Positions 24,573 through 38,045 of a stretch of DNA of 64,000 bases are shown here, piece after piece; positions within the stretch are counted from its first letter, which is position 1; each line of letters starts with the position of its first letter. The notes below the pieces were generated by a model. The model saw only the letters and a list, made by a program, of their open reading frames with translations, did not search any database and was not told where the DNA came from. The DNA is from Begonia masoniana (lineage: Eukaryota > Streptophyta > Magnoliopsida > Cucurbitales > Begoniaceae): contig CM039512.1 in NCBI GenBank assembly GCA_022432975.1, forward strand, positions 33,725,730 to 33,789,729, written 5' to 3'. The position numbers were made by a program, and so were the translations under genes.

Positions 24573-24590
24573 TAGCGCCGTTGCCGGGGA
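24573..24590 (+). other. tRNA-Asp-type primer binding site of element D
   Basis: TAGCGCCGTTGCCGGGGA differs at one base from TGGCGCCGTTGCCGGGGA, the primer site typical of Athila-like plant elements. It is of a different class from the initiator-Met sites elsewhere in the window. Confidence 0.8.
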
Positions 24591-24733
24591 TATTTCTTAA
24601 TTATTTTATTTTGCTATAATTTTTTATATTCGTTTTTTGTTTATTTTCTTAAGGTACGTCAATTTCTCTAGATGACAGAAGAGCAGCGTGAAGCATGGGA
24701 AGTTCTCTAGGGAGGCAACCCAATTTTTAATAT

Positions 24734-24738
24734 CCTTT
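24734..24738. repeat. Target-site duplication of solo LTR C (left)
   Basis: CCTTT here equals CCTTT at 27184-27188, directly flanking solo LTR C. Confidence 0.9.
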
Positions 24739-27183
24739 TGTGACAGCCCCCGACCCGATCGGGTCCGAGGAGCCATCACTCCGGGACATTCAAAACGGGG
24801 ACTATATTTTTTTTTGAATAAACAGACTGAATCTTTAAAACGAACTCTTAAAACTTTACACAGAGAGAGAATATTCTCTGGATTGAGGGCTGGAAAGACA
24901 TGATTAAAATTCGGACTTCAGAAATAAATGGCAGGAGTAAAACAGGGAGACAGAACATTTTGAACGTAAAATAAAGCTGGGTGGGCGACGGCTATGCAGA
25001 GGAAATCGTGATAAAATACATGCGGTGAAAATAAATAAGAAATATAAGCTGGGCGGAAGACGTAGGCAGTAGACGAAGCAGAAAAATGTAAGTAAACTGG
25101 GCGGGTGATATAGACTAGCGGTGGATGTGAATAAGACAAAAGTGAACAGTGGCAGCGGTGGATGCAAATAAACAAAAGAGAACGGTGAATGTGAATTACA
25201 GATAGAAATTTACTGTTCACCGGTGGATGTGAACTACAGATAGAAATTTACTGTTCACCAGTGGATGTGAACTACAGACTACTGTTCACCGGGGGATGTG
25301 AACTACATACTACTGTTCACCGAGAGATGTAAACTACAGACTACTGTTCACCGGAGGATGTGAACTACAGACTACTGTTCACCGGGAGATGTGAACTACA
25401 GACTACTGTTCACTAGGGGATGTGAACTATAGACTACTGTTCACCGGTGGATGTGAACTACAGACTACTGTTCACCGTTGGATGTGAATAAGACAAAAAT
25501 GAACAGTGGCAGCGGTGGATGTAGAGTTTAAAGATAAAGTTGACAACTTTTAGCAGGATTACATAAAAACAGAAGTCGTGAAAACAGAACGTATGAAAGC
25601 TTCAAATTTCAGGAAACGATTCAAAATATGATTTTTGACATATCAGGCAAATCACGACAGAAATTTAAGGAGACAGATTGCATGGATGACTTTAAAATCA
25701 GAGATAATCCATGCACACCCTAAAAGAGAAAATATTCCAAACAATTCCAGAATACTTCAGAACAGAAATTCAACTGTCAAATACAGAGGATCAGAACCTA
25801 AACATTATCCAAATTCCAACAGAATCCCAACAGAGTTTTAAAACAAAACCAGCAGAATCCAAGTAGAGTTTACAGACATGAACTTTATTTTAAAAACTTA
25901 AACCTCGGGACAGAAATATGTCTGGCTGCAACAACCAACCCATGAGCTCCACCACCAACTACATCAAATCATCATCTTGAGGAACAAAGTCCTCATCCAC
26001 GGTTTCAGTACCTATATCAGGGAGTTCACCTATGAGTCTAAAACTCAGTAAGAACATATAAAAACAAATGCAGTGATGCATATGCTATGCATGAACTTTT
26101 CAGAAATACAGTGACATTTCAGAACATTACGTTTCACTGGCAGAGGGGTATAAGTGGGGCTTATAGGGGAACTGACAAGTGCACGACATGCACATAACAG
26201 ATTTACAGAACAGAAACAGAACAGAACATAAACAGTAGGCCAGTCCCCGTCCTGCACTTAACCAATACATTACAGTCGGATTTTATCTTTCTTAACTTCA
26301 AACCGTGTACAGAAAACAGTTTTGCATAAACTTTCGGGAAAATCGTGTATGCATGGACATTCACAGTGCTTAAGATTAAAACAGCAGACAACAGGAACAG
26401 AACAACAGAACCTAAATAAAAAAAACAGACAACTCAGAATATAACTCCAACTTATCTACCCGAAACCTCCCGACAGAAGTAAAATCCTAGAGTCTCTGTG
26501 ATGTAGGGCCTTAAGGGCCAACCTACGAATATGAACTTACCTGTTATTCGAAAAGCAGCAAGTCTTGCTCGTGAAACTACGGTGATGCACGAACCTATGA
26601 CGTGCATGAAAAAGGAAATTAACAAGCTACAAATGCTAACTAATAACTTAGTGAAATATGCTACAAGCTCCATTCAAAAACTTTTAGAAAACAAACCAAC
26701 ATATTTTCATACAGTAACAGAGAGTTTTCTCTAAAACATCTTAACCCTACTTCAGCAAAACTCTCATTTTAACTCGTCCAAACTCGTTAACTTTAGCAGA
26801 TGATTACCTTCATTGGAGAAAACAGGAGAATGGAAGTCTTTTGGAAAGGTTGCAGTCGCCTGGAGGAGAGAAAACAGAGAGCAGTGGAATGAAGCAGATG
26901 AGAAATGAGGGTCTCACGTAGGAGGAAAGAGAAGAAGAACATGGCTTCTTCAACAAGTTGCCAAGTGTCAAGCATTCATTAGTTCCCTCCCACCTACCTT
27001 AATTGTTTTCCTAATTTGCGCTTCCATTGGTTTCCAACTAATCTGTTAATTAGTTAATCAATTCAGTTTTTCCATTAAAACACTCCGATAAACTCATTAA
27101 AACATTCATTGTATTAATGTAATCATTTATCCCCCTAAATGAATTCGGGGAATATTTACATGGCAAATATGCCGGGTGTTACA
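24739..27183 (-). mobile_element. Solo LTR, family C
   Basis: This 2445-bp LTR on the minus strand reads TGTAACACCCGGCAT at 27183 and ends GGCTGTCACA at 24739. Both sides carry the 5-bp duplication CCTTT, so it is one insertion reduced to a single LTR by LTR-LTR recombination. The leader module on the minus strand has donor GT at 26807, acceptor G at 26595, mini-exon 26594-26541, donor GT at 26540, and the hairpin block GTAGGGCC...CCTAC at 26503-26526. Confidence 0.92.
25200..25490. repeat. 31-bp minisatellite in solo LTR C
   Basis: About eight units contain TTCACCGGnGGATGTGAAC followed by TACAGACTACTG; the period is near 31 bp. It lies in the 3' half of the LTR as transcribed. Confidence 0.9.
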
Positions 27184-27609
27184 CCTTTTGCTCCTTTTCT
27201 TTCTTATTTCATAAATTTACCTTTTCTTTTAATCTATCAATTTTATTTATTCATTTTCTTAAAAAAAATTTCAATTTTTAATTTTTTTTCTATTTTTTTA
27301 ATTTTATAATTTCATCTTTTTTTTCATCTTCCTTTATCATTTTTTATTTTCATATTTTTTTTCTATCTTTTACTTTCATTCTTTACGAGGTTGCTGCAGC
27401 AACACAAAAAAAAAGGTTAATTTCATGATTTGTCAGCTAATTATTTAATTATTTTAATTTTTCATTAAAAGCATAATTTTTATTTTATTAGACTGACCTT
27501 CGAAAATTTCCCTCTTTTCTGATTCCTTTTGTTTTTTTCTAAGTTTTTGTTAAAAATAATATTGATGCTGCAATGCTTGCTGTAGCAATTAAAAAAAAAA
27601 AACTCAAGT
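27184..27609. other. Element D internal DNA, T-rich
   Basis: T-rich low-complexity sequence continues element D after the C insertion. The duplication copy CCTTT is its first five bases. No gene is seen before the short frame at 27610. Confidence 0.6.
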
Positions 27610-27746
27610 ATGGACAAATCAGGGGAAGGAGAAGCTGATGTAGAGGAAACACCGAAAAGAAAGCCATCACACGATCCTAATGCTGCAAGTGGAGCTGTAG
27701 CATCAGCTGAGAGCATAATTTTTCAACAACAAATCGTGGAAGGCTT
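27610..27746 (+). pseudogene. Short open frame of element D, split by element B
   Basis: A frame opens with ATG at 27610 and runs to the B insertion at 27747. The same frame continues at 51485 and stops at 51557, once B and one copy of GGCTT are removed. The undisturbed frame would be about 69 codons, charged and Gln/Glu-rich at the end. I recognise no domain. It may be a residue of a larger Gag-like or accessory gene, or chance. Confidence 0.45.
27742..27746. repeat. Target-site duplication of element B (left)
   Basis: GGCTT here equals GGCTT at 51480-51484, the two outer flanks of element B. Confidence 0.92.
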
Positions 27747-30454
27747 TGTGACAGCCCAAAACCGAACCCGATCGGGGTCCAGGATCGGAGCCGTCACTCC
27801 GGGACAGTTATCGAAAAATGGTGACTATTTTTTTTAACATAAACAGGATGAGCTTTAAAAGTAAACTCATAAACTTTTCAGAGGAAGGGAAAAACATCCC
27901 CTGTATTCGAAAGCGAAACGGGAAACAGAATAATATTAGGAGACGGGCTTTAGAAATAAATGACAGAATTAAAGGATAAAGCAGGAAGCAGAAATAAATA
28001 AGCTGGCGGAAGTCGTAGTTTAAAAGACAAACAGAATACTGTTGGGCGGTGGATGCAAATTAAACCGGAACGGTGGATGTAATTAAACTAAATTAGGTGA
28101 TACAATTGAATCGGGCGGAAGATGTGAGCTGACGTCAGGCGGAAGATGCAGTTGCAAAGACGGAAATAAGGATGACGTCAGGCGGAAGATACAGGCAACA
28201 GACGGAATTCGGATGAAATGATGACGTCAGCCGCAAGATGGGTGACGTCAGCCGGAGAATACAGACAATAAATGAAATCAGACGAGGTGATGACGTCAGC
28301 CGAAAGATGGATAACGTCAGCCGGAAGATACAGACAGAAACTGTGAATGAACTGGGCGCAAGGGATAAGCCGGCGGTGGATGTCGAATAAGACAAGACAG
28401 ATGACGTCACTGGAAGATGTAATTACACTGGCGGAAGACTTAGGTGACGTCAGTCGGAAGACGGAGTTTTAAACTGGATGGAAGACTTATGCTGACATCA
28501 GCCGGAAGACATAAATACACTGGGCGGATGACCTTGATAACATCAGCCGGAAGACATAGTTATAAAGGAAAAATTTGATAACTTTTAACAGAAATACACC
28601 CGGGCGGAGAGCATAAAACATAAGACATAAACGTCTCAGATTCTCAAATTACATCAAAACATGGTTCTCGAGCACGACAGAAACTTAAATATTTCACTCT
28701 GCATAGATAGCTCAAAAAAAACTAGAGACCATCCAGGCATAGACTAACAGAAATATCCCAAACCATCTCAGAATACTTCAGAACATAATTAACTGTCAAA
28801 TACAGTGCAAACAGAAGGTATGAAAATTGTAGACTTTCAATACCTGAATTCAAAACAAGATTGTAAAACGTACTTTACAATATACAGATTCAATGAAACA
28901 GACTGCATGGATAGTTCCAAAACCAGAAGTAATCCATGCACAAACAAACTAACAGAAATGTCCCCAAACAATTTCAGAAACATTCAGAATATAAATTTAA
29001 CTGTCAAATACAGTGGTTTCTAAAACTGAAACATCAGAACTTGTACACTGTTTCAAAATCTGAGGGACAGTACAGGACTTAACATATAATTACAGAGTTT
29101 ACCAAAAGATGAGTTTTCTACAGAGTTTTTAACACAAAAATCAGGATTTTAGAAAAACTTTACAGAAACCTCTGAACAGAAATCATGTCTGGCTGCAGCA
29201 ACCAAACCCCCATGAGCTCGATCCACCAGCAACTAATCATCAGACTGAGGCACAAAGTCCTCATTTTCGGGTTCAGTACCTACATCAGAGAGTTCACCTA
29301 TGAGTCTAAAACTCAGTAAGAACATATAGATATGTAGTGATGCAAAATGCTATGCATGCGGTTTTCAGAAATACGGTGACAGTACAGAGTATTAAGTTAC
29401 AGTGGCAGTAGAATTAAGTGGAGCTTATAGGGGAACTGGCAAACAGTGGGGGGGAGGGAGGGTGCACTATCAGGAACATTCAGGGATACAATACAGTAAA
29501 CAGTTCAGGGGCCAGTCCTTTTCTCGCACTTAACCTGGTACATTTCAGTCGGATTTTATCTTGTTTAGTTTCAAACAATGTACATAAAACATTTGCATGT
29601 CTTTCAGAGAAAACGTGTATGCATGAACGGTGCTTGAACTTAAACAGGCAGACAGCAGAAATAAGACAACAGAAGGTAAATCGAAGCCAGACATTTCAGA
29701 ACATAGACTATAACCTTTCTACCCAAAACAACCCGACAGAACAGGAAACCTAGTACCTCCGTGATGTAGGGCCTTAAGGGCCAACCTACGGTTATGAACT
29801 TACTTGTTATCTGCGATGCAGTTAGCCGGAAAGCCTCAGAAATGTTCGAACCTGTGCATGTACGTTCAGAAAATAAACAAGCTGCAAATGCTAACAAATA
29901 AGTCAGAAGAGTCTGTTCCAAACTCATTCAAACCCTTAGAAAATAAACCGGTGTGTTTTCATCCAAAGACAGTGAGTTTTTCACAAAATAACATAACGCT
30001 AAACTTCAGGAAAAACCCACATTAAACTTGTCCAAACTTGTTAGCATTAGTAGATGTTTACCTTAGCGGAGGAGCAGAAGAAAATCTGAGGAGATCGAAG
30101 TAAATCTTTGATGGTTGCTTGTCGACTGGAAGAGAGAATACCGAGAAGAGAATGGAGAGAGAGCAGAGCAGAGAAGTGAAGAGGATCTCGCGTGGGAGGA
30201 AGAACTTAACTTCCTCAACAAGCTGCCATGTGTCAGCTATCCATTGACTATCTCCCACCAACCTTAATTTCTCCCCAATTTGCCCTTCCATGCATTTTAA
30301 ACTTAGCGTTAGTTTGGTTACAAATTGGTTTGGTTCACCCCACACTACATGCTCCAAAACTTCACAACAACAAAATAGTTATTGTATTTATGGCAATTTA
30401 AATCCATACAATAATTCAACAGATTATTACATGGCAAAAATGTCGGGTGTTACA
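27747..30454 (-). mobile_element. Family B 3' LTR
   Basis: This 2708-bp LTR on the minus strand starts TGTAACACCCGACAT at 30454 and ends GGCTGTCACA at 27747. It abuts the purine tract on one side and the target duplication on the other. Its leader mini-exon is 29851-29804; the donor reads CAA|GTAAGT here, one base off the other copies. It is visibly more diverged from the LTRs at 35055 and 48735 than those two are from each other. Confidence 0.95.
28120..28560. repeat. TGACGTCA-containing repeats in B 3' LTR
   Basis: Irregular repeats are built on TGACGTCAGCCGGAAGATG. Seven perfect TGACGTCA palindromes occur, at 28130, 28173, 28222, 28243, 28291, 28402 and 28445, plus decayed forms (TAACGTCA, TGACATCA). 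TGACGTCA is a known plant bZIP (TGA/CREB-like) core. Confidence 0.9.
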
Positions 30455-30470
30455 TTCCACCCACCTTAAC
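30455..30470 (-). other. Polypurine tract of element B
   Basis: On the minus strand this reads GTTAAGGTGGGTGGAA directly before the LTR. The preceding block GGGGACAAAATTT matches that of families A and F in layout. Confidence 0.88.
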
Positions 30471-30494
30471 AGAAATTTTGTCCCCAAAATTTGC

Positions 30495-33400
30495 CTAAGC
30501 GAATAGCTCCGAATATTGGGCCCTGACATCCGCTTGTCTTTCCCATGTGGCTTCCTCTACATTATGATTTCGCCATAAAACTTTCACCAATGGGACTACA
30601 CGGTTGCGTAACACTTTAAGTGACATATCCAATATCTGTATAGGCCTTTCTTCATACGTCAGTGTCGGCATGATATCAAAGTCCACCTGTTTAACGATTT
30701 GAGTTGGATCTCGCACACATTTTCTCAGCATCGAAACATGGAAGACATTGTGAACGCCATCCATTGACGCCGGCAATTGTAGTCCTTAAGCCATGTTTCC
30801 CACACGCTTCAGGATAGGAAAAGGGCCAATGAACCGTGGGTTGAGCTTTCCTTTCTTACCGAATCTCATTACGCCTTTGAAAGGTGACACTTTCAGGAAT
30901 ACCTCATCGCCCACAGCGAACTCTAAGTCTCTTCTTCTATATTCCGCATAACTCTTCTGTCGACTCTGAGCAATTTTTATCCGCTGTTTGATAGCAGCTA
31001 TCACCTCGGACATCTGCTGTAATATCTCAGGGCCGATAAGCTTGGTTTCTCCGACCTCATCCCAACACAACGGGGATCTACACTTTCTGCCGTAAAGGGC
31101 TTCATATGGAGCCATACCAATTGTAGCCTGATAGCTATTGTTGTAGGCAAACTCCACGAGTGGCAAATATCTACTCCAAGGAGCATGAAATTCCAGCACG
31201 CACGACCTTAGCATATCCTCCAATATTTGGATTGTTCTCTCAGATTGTCCGTCAGTCTGTGGATGAAATGCCGTGCTGAAATTCAACTTCGTACCCAAAG
31301 AGTTCTGCAAACTTTTCCAAAACCTGGAAGTGAATCTGGGATCACGGTCTGAGACGATCGACACAGGAACGCCATGCAGTTTAATAATCTCACTAATATA
31401 CAGCTCTACATACTGATCCATGGAGTACGTCGTCTTCACAGGTAGAAAATGGGCCGACTTCGTCAATCTGTCCACTATGACCCAAATGCTATTATGGCCC
31501 TTAGCTGTTCTTGGTAGGCCAACAACAAAATCCATCGTTATATTCTCCCATTTCCATTCGGGGATCGGGAGAGGTTGAAGCGTTCCACTCGGTCGTTGAT
31601 GTTCAGCTTTGACCTGTTGACATATCATACAAGAGTCTACATACTTGGCCACTTCATTCTTCATATTTGGCCACCAGAAGTGAAGTTTCAAGTCTTGATA
31701 CATCTTCGTGCTTCCAGGATGTACAGAGAAAGAAGATGAATGGGCTTCCGACAAGATGTCCTTCCGTAGCTCTTCGTCTTTCGGAACATACCATCTGTTT
31801 TTGAACTTCAGAATTCCATCTCCCGAATAACTGAAATCGGAAGAAGCCACTGGTACTTTGCTCACCATATCAGCCATCTCCTTTGAATTGGTCTTCTGGG
31901 CTTCCTTAATGCGGTCCAGGACGGAGGGCCGTAGTGTTAAGCCTGCTAGTATGGCCGATAGCCCAGAAACTATCTCCATATCGAACTTCTGTATCTCCGT
32001 CCTCAAAGGCATTGATACGGCCGACATAGCTGGTTGCACAGTAGCTGGCATCCTGCTCAGTGCATCAGCTACCACATTAGCTTTACCAGGATGGTATTTG
32101 ATCTCAACATCGTAGTCTTTTACAAATTCTAACCACCGCCTCTGTCTCATATTCAACTCCTTCTGAGTAAAGAGGTACTTCAAACTCTTGTGGTCAGAAA
32201 ACACCTCACATGACTGTCCATATAGGTGGTGTCTCCATACCTTCAGCGCAAATACAACTGCCGCTAACTCAAGGTAATGAGTAGGGTAGTTTTCTTCATG
32301 GCTCTTCAATTGTCTGGACGCGTATGCTACCACTTTCCCTTCTTGCATCAATACGCATCCCAAGCCAATTTTTGACGCATCACAATATACGCTGAACTTG
32401 CCGTCTTCAACTGGCAATACTAACAGAGGAGCAGTGGTTAATCTCTGCTTAAGTGTCTGAAAGCTCACCTCACATGCTTCAGACCATCTGAACTTGATTT
32501 CTTTCCTTGTCAAGCTGGTCATGGGTTTTGCTATCACAGAAAATCCCTTGATGAATTTCCTGTAATAACCAGCCAGTCCGATAAAGCTCCGTACCTCGCT
32601 TGCATTCCTCGGCCTTGGCCAGTCTCTTACAGCCTCAATCTTGGCCGGGTCCACAGATACTCCTTCAGCCGACACCACGTGGCCAAGGAAATTAATTCTG
32701 TTCAGCCAGAATTCACACTTTGATAACTTGGCATATAAATGATGCTGCTTTAGTACTGACAGTACAATAGTCAAGTGCTCCTCATGTTCGGCTTCACTTC
32801 TAGAATACACTAGGATGTCGTCGATAAATACGATCACAAATTGATCCAGAAAGTCCTGGAATATTCTGTTCATCAAGTCCATAAATGCCGCAGGAGCATT
32901 GGTTAATCAAAACGACATTACCAAGAACTCATAGTGTCCATATCGGGTCCTGAAGGCAGTCTTTGGAATATCTTCAGCTCTGACCTTCAACTGGTAATAG
33001 CCGGAGCGTAAGTCAATCTTAGAAAATACCCGAGCCCCTTGTAGTTGATCAAACAAATCGTCGAATTCTTGGCAACGGGTACTTATTTCTGATAGTCAAC
33101 TTGTTCAGCTCACGGTAGTCAATACACATCCGCAAGGACCCATCCTTCTTCTTAACAAATAAGACGGGAGCACCCCACGGAGAGAAACTAGGGTGCACAA
33201 AACCCTTGTCCACTAACTCTTTCAGCTGAGCCTTCAATTCCTTCAGTTCAATTGGTGCCATACGGTACAGATTCTTCGATACTGGTTCCGCACCAGGATA
33301 TACATCAATTTCAAACTCGATTTCACGATCAGGTGGCAATCCCGGTAAGTCATCTAAGAAAACCTCTGAGAAGTCCCAGACTACCGGAATGTTTTGAAGT

Positions 33401-34931
33401 TCCACCTCATTTTGCCTTTGAACATCCACAACGTGGGCAAGAAATCCGATGCATCCTGACTTCATCAGCCGTTGAGCTTTCAAGGTAGATATAACAGGTG
33501 TACCACGTTTCTGTGGTATCGCCTGGTAGGAGAACTCTACTCCATTCGGGCGTTTAAACGACACTAGCCCGGACCTACAGTTGATGGTGGCATAATGTCT
33601 AAACAGCTAGTCCATCCCCAGAATGACATCGTACCCTTTCATACCGAATGCGATAAGGTTGGCGTACAATTTCTGGTCTCCTACCGTCACTATATCACCC
33701 CGCACCACCTGCTCGGAGTGCATAAACTCTCCGGACGGTAGCATAATGCTGTAGGGCTGATCTGACGATGTACTACAAAACCTCTGTTTAACTATGAAGT
33801 CCATGGCCACAAACGAATGTGTGGCCCCCGTGTCCCACAAGGTATAGGCAGGTGCATCACATACTAAAATTGTACCTGTAATTGCTGTGTGCAGATCAGC
33901 ATCATCAACGTCCTCCATCATTGCAAAGACTCTTGGCACGGCCTGATTTTGTCTCGTGTTGGGTATCGGGCAATCATGGACATGATGGCCTCCTTTGCCA
34001 CATCGAAAACAAGCGCCAGTGATAAACCTGCACTCGCCCTGGTGGCTTTTCTGGCACCGTGGACATATGGTGAGTTGAGGAGCTCCCATCGGTCTCTTTC
34101 TCTTATCTTGGTAAGTGAGAGTCTCATTGAGCCTTTTGATGCCCCTGTTTTGTTGCTGTTGAGGTTACAGGTTTTGACCCCTTGGTTGTTGCTGTTGTTG
34201 CTGAGGAACATTTCGAATAATCCCTCTTGGCGAATCTCTTTGTCTGTGGGACTTTATCTCTAAGACCTCCAACTGATAAGCCTTGGCCACCACCTTCACA
34301 TGCGGTGCCTCATCGAACCCTCTAGTTGTGATCCCTCACAGAAGGTCCATCTTCAATCCTTGAATGAATTGGTGCACCTTGTTCTCATCGGTGGCCACCA
34401 TATGTGTTGCATATCGGGACAGTGACTCGAATTTCGAACATATTCAGCCACTGACCCATATTGTCGCAGCCGAGAGAATTCAAGCAACTTTTCCTTCCTC
34501 ACTCCTCAGTCAAAGTACTTCTCGTAGAAGATCTTCGTGAATCCTTCCTAGCTTAATGCCACTGTAGTTGACTGCACTGTGTCCCACCAAAATCCCGCAC
34601 TTTCGGTGAGATAGAACGTGGCGCAAATAACTTTCTTGTTGTCTTCTACTTCTGCATATCCAAACATTTTCTCCATTGTTCGAATCCAGGTTTCAGCATG
34701 GGTCGGGTCTGTAGACAGTCCATCAAATGAAGGCGGCTGGAGTCGCAGGAACCTGTCTCCACTGTTGTCTCGCGGCGCATTATCACGATTGTTATTTCCA
34801 TGATTATTGTTTCTATCGTCTTCTCTGGCCATCATGCGTTCAACCATGCGTGACTATGCACCCACCAGTTCTGTTAGTCGGTCAATGGCTCGAGAGCTTT
34901 CGCTTGACTTTTCTTGATGTCCTCTCACCAT
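30495..34931 (-). pseudogene. Gag-Pol of family B, broken
   Basis: This is a Tekay-like Gag-Pol, starting with an MVRG ATG at 34931 and ending at the stop at 30495-30497. Zinc knuckle (CFRCGKGGHHVHDC), protease DTG, reverse transcriptase FIDD, RNase H, integrase and a chromodomain-like tail can all be seen in fragments. Breaks: TAG at 34854-34856 in gag, further shifts in gag, TGA at 32907-32909 in place of the Gly codon after VMSF, an extra base near 33064, and TAA at 30786-30788 before the tail. The longest open part (30786-32882) spans reverse transcriptase to integrase. Most of these breaks are repeated in the copy at 45546-48611; the extra base at 33064 is not. Confidence 0.93.
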
Positions 34932-35038
34932 TTCTAATAAACCCTATAAACAGAATAACCTAACTTAATAAAAAGAACTTTTATAGGAATCGGTTTGCGC
35001 AGTCAGACATTTCACAGAATCGGTTTTAAAACCTTGTC

Positions 35039-35050
35039 GCTCTGATACCA
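35039..35050 (-). other. Primer binding site of element B (first assembled copy)
   Basis: The minus strand reads TGGTATCAGAGC, a perfect initiator-Met site, 4 bp from the LTR end at 35055. Confidence 0.92.
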
Positions 35051-35054
35051 CAAC

Positions 35055-37755
35055 TGTGACAGCCCAAAACCGAACCCGATCGGGGTCCAGGATCAGAGCC
35101 ATCACTCCGGGACAGTTATCGGAAAACGGTGACTATTTTTTTTTTAACATAAACAGGATGAGCTTTAAAAGTAAACTCATAAACTTTTCAGAGGAAGGGA
35201 AAAACATCCCCTGTTTTCGAAAGCGAAATGGGAAACAGAATAATATTAGGAGACGGGCTTCAGAAATAAATGACAGAATTAAAGGATAAAGCAGGAAGCA
35301 GAAATAAATAAGCTGGCGGAAGTCGTAGTTTAAAAGACAAACAGAATACTGTTGGGCGGTGGATGCAAATTAAACCGAAAAGGTGGAGTTCAATTAATGA
35401 GACAACGAACCGGAACCGGTGGATGTAATTAAACTAAATCAGGTGATACAATTAAATCAGGCGGAAGATGTGAGCTGACGTCAGGCGGAAGATGCAGTTG
35501 CAAAGATGGAAATAAGGATGACGTCAGGCGGAAGATACAGGCAACAAACGGAATTCGGATGAAATGATGACGTCAGCCGGAAGATGGGTGACGTCAGCCG
35601 GAGAATACAGACAATAAATGAAATCAGACGAGGTGATGACATCAGCCAGAAGATGGATGACGTCAGCCGGAAGATACAGACAGAAACTATGAATGAACTG
35701 GGCGGAAGGGATAAGCCGGCGGTGGATGTCGAATAAGACAAGACAGATGACGTCACTGGAAGATGTAATTACACTGGCGGAAGACTTGGGTGACGTCAGC
35801 CGGAAGATGGAGTTTTAAACTGGACGGAAGACTCATGCTGACATCAGCCGAATGACATAAATACACTGGGCGGATGACCTTGATGACGTCAGTTGGAAGA
35901 CATAGTTTTAAAGGCAAAATTTGATAACTTTTAACAGAAATACACCCGGGCGGAGAGCATAAAACATAAGACATAAACGTCTCAGATTCTCAAATTACAT
36001 TAAAACATGGTTCTCGAGCACGACAGAAACTTAAATATTTCACTCTGCATAGATAGCTCAAAAAAACCAGAGACCATCCAGGCAAAGACTAACAGAAATA
36101 TCCCAAACCATCTCAGAATACTTCAGAACATAATTAACTGTCAAATACAGTGCAAACAGAAGGTATGAAAATTGTAGACTTTCAATACCTGAATTCAAAA
36201 CAAGATTGTAAAACGTACTCTACAATATACAGATTCAATGAAACAGACTGCATGGATAGTTCCAAAACCAGAAGTCATCCATGCACAAACAAACTAACAG
36301 AAATGTCCCCAAAAAATTCAGAAACATTTAGAATATAAACTTAACTGTCAAATACAGTGGTTTGTAAAACTGAAACATCAGAACTTGTACACTGTTTCAA
36401 AATCTGAGGGACAGTACAGGACTTAACATATAATTACAGAATTTACCAAAAGATGAGTTTTCTACAGAGTTTTTAACACAAAAATCAGGATTTCAGAAAA
36501 ACTTTACAGAAACCTCTGAACAGAAATCATGTCTGGCTGCAGCAACCAAACCCCCTATGAGCTCGATCCACCAGCAACTAATCATCAGACTGAGGCACAA
36601 AGTCCTCATTTTCGGGTTCAGTACCTACATCAGAGAGTTCACCTATGAGTCTAAAACTCAATAAGAACATATAGATATGCAGTGATGCAAAATGCTATGC
36701 ATGTGGTTTTCAGAAATACGGTGACAGTACAGAGCATTAAGTTACAGTGGCAGTAGAATTAAGTGGAGCTTATAGGGGAACTGGCAAACAGTGGGGGAGA
36801 GGGAGGGTGCACTATCAGGCACATTCAGGGATACAATACAGTAAACAGTTCAGGGGCCAGTCCCCGTCTCGCACTTAATCTGGTACATTTCAGTCGGATT
36901 TTATCTTGTTTAGTTTCAAACAATGTACATAAAACATTTGCATGTCTTTCAGAGAAAACGTGTATGCATGAACGGTGCTTGAACTTAAACAGGCAGACAG
37001 CAGAAATAAGACAACAGAAGGTAAATCGAAGCCAGACATTTCAGAATATAGACTATAACCTTTCTACCCAAAACAACCCGACAGAACAGGAAACCTAGTA
37101 CCTCCGTGATGTAGGGCCTTAAAGGCCAACCTACGGTTATGAACTTACCTGTTATCCGCGATGCAGTTAGCCGGAAAGCCTCGGAAATGTTCGAACCTGT
37201 ACATGTACATTCAGAAAATAAACAAGCTGCAAATGCTAACAAATAAGTCAGAAGAGTCTGTTCCAAACTCATTCAAACCCTTAGAAAACAAACTGGTGTG
37301 TTTTCATCCAAAGACAGTGAGTTTTACACAAAATACCATAACCCTAAACTTCGGGAAAAACCCACATTAAACTTGTCAAAACTTGTTAGCATTAGTAGAT
37401 GTTTACCTTAGCGGAGGAGCAGAAGAAAATCTGAGGAGATCGAAGTAAATCTTTGATGGTTGCTTGTCGACTGGAAGAGAGAATACCGAGAAGAGAATGG
37501 AGAGAGAGCAGAGCAGAGAAGTGAAGAGGATCTCGCGTGGGAGGAAGAACTTAACTTCCTCAACAAGCTGCCATGTGTCAGCTATCCATTGACTATCTCC
37601 AACCAACCTTAATTTCTCCCCAATTTGCCCTTCCATGCATTTTAAACTTAGCGTTAGTTTGGTTACAAATGGTTTGGTTCACCCACACTACATGCTCCAA
37701 AACTTCACAACAACAAAAATAGTTATTGTATTTATGGCAATTTAAATCTACAATA
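35055..37755 (-). mobile_element. Family B 5' LTR, first assembled copy, truncated
   Basis: This is nearly identical to 48735-51435, with only a handful of base differences seen. It loses the last 40 bp or so (the LTR start on the minus strand) at about 37755, where unrelated Copia sequence begins. Mini-exon 37196-37149, donor GT at 37148, and a perfect GGCC-TTAAA-GGCC hairpin near 37116-37128. Confidence 0.9.
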
Positions 37756-38045
37756 ATTAAAAAAAAAAAACTGATAATTACCATTTTTACATCAAGTAAC
37801 AGGTAACAATAATATTTTTATACTAACATCTCCTCTCAAGAAGCAAGTTGTATTGCCGAAGATTTGACATAAAGTTGTGAATATGTAGAAGCTGTTGGGT
37901 AAGTTCATCTATCTGCGACTTGTTCTTCTAATAGAGTAAAACTGAACCTCATGTTTTGTAGCCACTTTTTCTTGAACAAAATAATAGTCGATTCGACATG
38001 TTTGGCTTTGAGTGGAGAACTGATTTAATCAGTAGGTGGCACTCA
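37756..38045 (-). mobile_element. Ty1/Copia fragment at a contig end
   Basis: On the minus strand, short peptides such as DYYFVQEKVATKHEVQF match the end of a Ty1/Copia RNase H (usual form: xDYHFVREKV...). These are followed by a CFLRGDV-like tail, a purine tract (37841-37830) and an LTR start TGTTAG at 37828. Only about 73 bp of the LTR remain before family B sequence. The stretch runs directly into the N gap. Confidence 0.7.
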
